From 39-52-133 sp036523795 (GTDB taxonomy: Bacteria; Pseudomonadota; Gammaproteobacteria; Burkholderiales; Gallionellaceae), in assembly GCA_036523795.1 (NCBI GenBank), contig DATDDN010000172.1, positions 1 through 13,771 of the forward strand: a DNA stretch of 13,771 nucleotides, given 5' to 3'. The notes below the pieces were generated by a model that saw nothing but the letters and a program-made list of their open reading frames with translations, searched no databases and was not told the origin of the DNA. A program made the position numbers and the translations under genes. Each line of letters opens with the position of its first letter. Positions within the stretch are counted from its first letter, which is position 1. Below, one piece after another: positions 12,331 to 13,771 of this stretch.

Positions 12331-13752
12331 ATGACCCCGCGCAAACCATCGGCAAAACAGGAAACGCTCACCAAGCTGTTCGTGCTGGACACCAACGTCC
12401 TGATGCACGATCCGACCAGCCTGTTCCGCTTCGAGGAGCACGATGTGTACGTGCCCATGTTCGTGCTGGAAGAGCTGGACAACAACAAGAAGGGCATGAC
12501 CGAGGTGGCGCGCAATGCGCGTCAGGCCAGCCGCTTCCTTGACACGCTGGTGAGCAGCAGCACACCCAACATCGAAGAGGGTGTGGCGCTGGACTCGCTG
12601 GGCAACAAGGCTGCCACCGGCCGCCTCTACCTGCAGACCCAGTTCATCACCCATGTGCTGCCGGAGAACCTGGCCAGCGGCAAGGCCGACAACGCCATCC
12701 TCGGCGTGGTGATGTATCTGCAGAACACCCAGCCCAAGCGCCAGGTCTCGCTGGTCAGTAAAGATATCAACATGCGCATCAAGGCGCGTGCGCTGAACCT
12801 GAACGCGCAGGACTACTTCAACGACAAGGTGCTGGAAGACACCGACCTGCTCTACACAGGGGTCAAGGCGCTGCCTGCCGATTTCTGGGAAACCCACGGC
12901 AAAGACATGAAATCCGGCCAGCAGAACGGCTTCACCTACTATGAAATCAAGGGCCCGCTGTGCCGCGATCTGCAGGTGAACGAATTCGTGTTCCAGGAAA
13001 ATGAGGGCGCCACGCCGTTCCAGGCCGTGGTGACGCAGCAGGCGAACGACACCGCCATCCTGCGCACGCTGACCGACTACACCCACCAGAAGAACGCGAT
13101 CTGGGGCATCACCGCACGCAACCGCGAACAGAGCTTCGTGCTCAACCTGCTGATGAACCCGGAAATCGATTTTGTCACCCTGCTCGGCCAGGCCGGCACC
13201 GGCAAGACCCTGCTCACCCTGGCCGCCGGCCTGATGCAGACTCTGGAACGCAAGATCTATTCGGAGATCATCATCACCCGCGTGACCGTGCCGGTGGGCG
13301 AGGACATCGGCTTCCTGCCCGGCACCGAGGAAGAGAAGATGACGCCGTGGATGGGCGCGCTGGACGACAACCTGGACGTGCTCAACAAGGCGGACGACGA
13401 CAGCGGCGAATGGGGCCGCGCGGCCACGCGCGACCTGATCCGTTCGCGCATCAAGGTGAAGTCGCTCAACTTCATGCGCGGCCGCACCTTCCTCAACAAG
13501 TACCTGATCATCGACGAGGCACAGAACCTGACGCCCAAGCAGATGAAGACGCTGATCACCCGCGCCGGTCCCGGCACCAAGGTGGTGTGCATGGGCAACA
13601 TCGCACAGATCGACACGCCCTACCTCACCGAGGGCAGCTCCGGCCTGACCTATGTGGTGGACCGCTTCAAGGGTTGGGACCACAGCGGCCACGGCACCCT
13701 GCAGCGCGGCGAACGTTCGCGCCTGGCCGACCACGCCGCCGAGGTGCTATGA
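12331..13752 (+). CDS. PIN-PhoH family protein (PhoH2-type RNase/ATPase)
   Basis: This 473-residue cytosolic protein joins a PIN nuclease domain to a PhoH-type P-loop ATPase. The PIN part shows the acidic set: Asp20 in FVLDTNVLMHD, Glu47/Glu48 in VLEELDNNKKG, Asp120 in KADNAIL and Asp145 in SKDINMR. The ATPase shows Walker A GQAGTGKT (286-293), Walker B YLIIDEAQN (391-399) and the PhoH C-terminal run GDM-like MGNIAQIDTPYL, SSGLTYVVDRFKGW and RGERSRLADHAAEVL. Family knowledge: PIN-PhoH (PhoH2) proteins unwind and cleave RNA in an ATP-dependent way in mycobacteria; the role here is inferred. AAGGAAG (12321-12327) directly precedes ATG 12331, nine bases after the peroxiredoxin stop. The stop overlaps the next start (ATGA at 13749-13752), so at least three genes appear coupled. 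Confidence 0.93.
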   Translation: MTPRKPSAKQETLTKLFVLDTNVLMHDPTSLFRFEEHDVYVPMFVLEELDNNKKGMTEVARNARQASRFLDTLVSSSTPNIEEGVALDSLGNKAATGRLYLQTQFITHVLPENLASGKADNAILGVVMYLQNTQPKRQVSLVSKDINMRIKARALNLNAQDYFNDKVLEDTDLLYTGVKALPADFWETHGKDMKSGQQNGFTYYEIKGPLCRDLQVNEFVFQENEGATPFQAVVTQQANDTAILRTLTDYTHQKNAIWGITARNREQSFVLNLLMNPEIDFVTLLGQAGTGKTLLTLAAGLMQTLERKIYSEIIITRVTVPVGEDIGFLPGTEEEKMTPWMGALDDNLDVLNKADDDSGEWGRAATRDLIRSRIKVKSLNFMRGRTFLNKYLIIDEAQNLTPKQMKTLITRAGPGTKVVCMGNIAQIDTPYLTEGSSGLTYVVDRFKGWDHSGHGTLQRGERSRLADHAAEVL

Positions 13753-13771
13753 CCGACAAGATCCAGAAATC
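13749..13771 (+). CDS. Start of a downstream gene (truncated by window edge)
   Basis: ATG 13749 overlaps the phoH stop TGA in an ATGA arrangement, and the frame is open through the last base, reading MTDKIQK. Only seven complete codons are visible, so no identity can be given. The overlap supports translational coupling with phoH. Confidence 0.5.

Noticed and set aside
12310..13734. Minus-strand open frame of 474 codons opposite phoH
   Set aside because: Antisense shadow: repetitive His, Val, Gln and Leu composition, no motif, and it covers almost exactly the well-supported PIN-PhoH gene.
1..13771. Toxin-antitoxin, CRISPR, transposase, integrase, tRNA or rRNA
   Set aside because: No direct-repeat array, no transposase or integrase motif and no tRNA-like cloverleaf was seen on reading. 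The PIN domain belongs to the PhoH fusion, not to a VapC-type pair.

Overview
The window reads as chromosomal DNA of a GC-rich proteobacterium, most likely a betaproteobacterium. The basis is protein resemblance recalled without a search: a folate-binding YgfZ, a tRNA 2-selenouridine synthase, a TadA/signal-less L,D-transpeptidase pair, and a PrxQ-type peroxiredoxin directly ahead of a PIN-PhoH ATPase. Genus cannot be fixed. Most of the window is housekeeping DNA with high G+C codon use; one gene (8801-10426) is clearly more A+T-rich and looks acquired.

Layout. 1-303: C-terminal end of an unrecognised gene, followed by a small hairpin. 377-1711: three co-directional genes (secreted DUF2059 protein, conserved hypothetical, DUF2784 membrane protein). 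1724-3865 (minus): a long family-5 peptide-type substrate-binding lipoprotein with an extra C-terminal membrane anchor, converging on the DUF2784 gene with a 12-base gap. 4065-5090: ygfZ, divergent from it. 5433-6356: a two-helix membrane protein with a cytosolic domain that resembles an inactive phospholipase-D fold, preceded by a 342-base gap with a promoter candidate. 6396-6842 (minus): GNAT acetyltransferase. 6966-7951 (minus): tadA and a signal-less L,D-transpeptidase joined by an ATGA overlap. 8060-8569: a small exported protein of unknown role.

8570-10671 is the accessory part: an exported beta-propeller protein with about ten SPDS/SPDG modules alternating with DGQEGK-type modules. It is bounded on both sides by a related, imperfect inverted-repeat motif (8700-8752 and 10483-10543). 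This is the best candidate here for something undescribed: an acquired propeller gene carried between copies of a degenerate intergenic repeat.

10672-11754: mnmH (selU), with a strong -10 box that moves its start downstream of the first ATG. 11860-13752: a PrxQ/Bcp-type peroxiredoxin lacking the usual resolving cysteine, then a PIN-PhoH protein whose stop overlaps the start of another gene (13749 onward, cut by the window edge); these three look like one transcription unit.

Functionally, several genes act on RNA or translation fidelity (tadA, mnmH, phoH, and ygfZ through Fe-S enzymes), but they lie in separate transcription units, so this looks like ordinary housekeeping neighbourhood rather than one pathway. 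No tRNA, rRNA, CRISPR array, transposase or integrase was seen.
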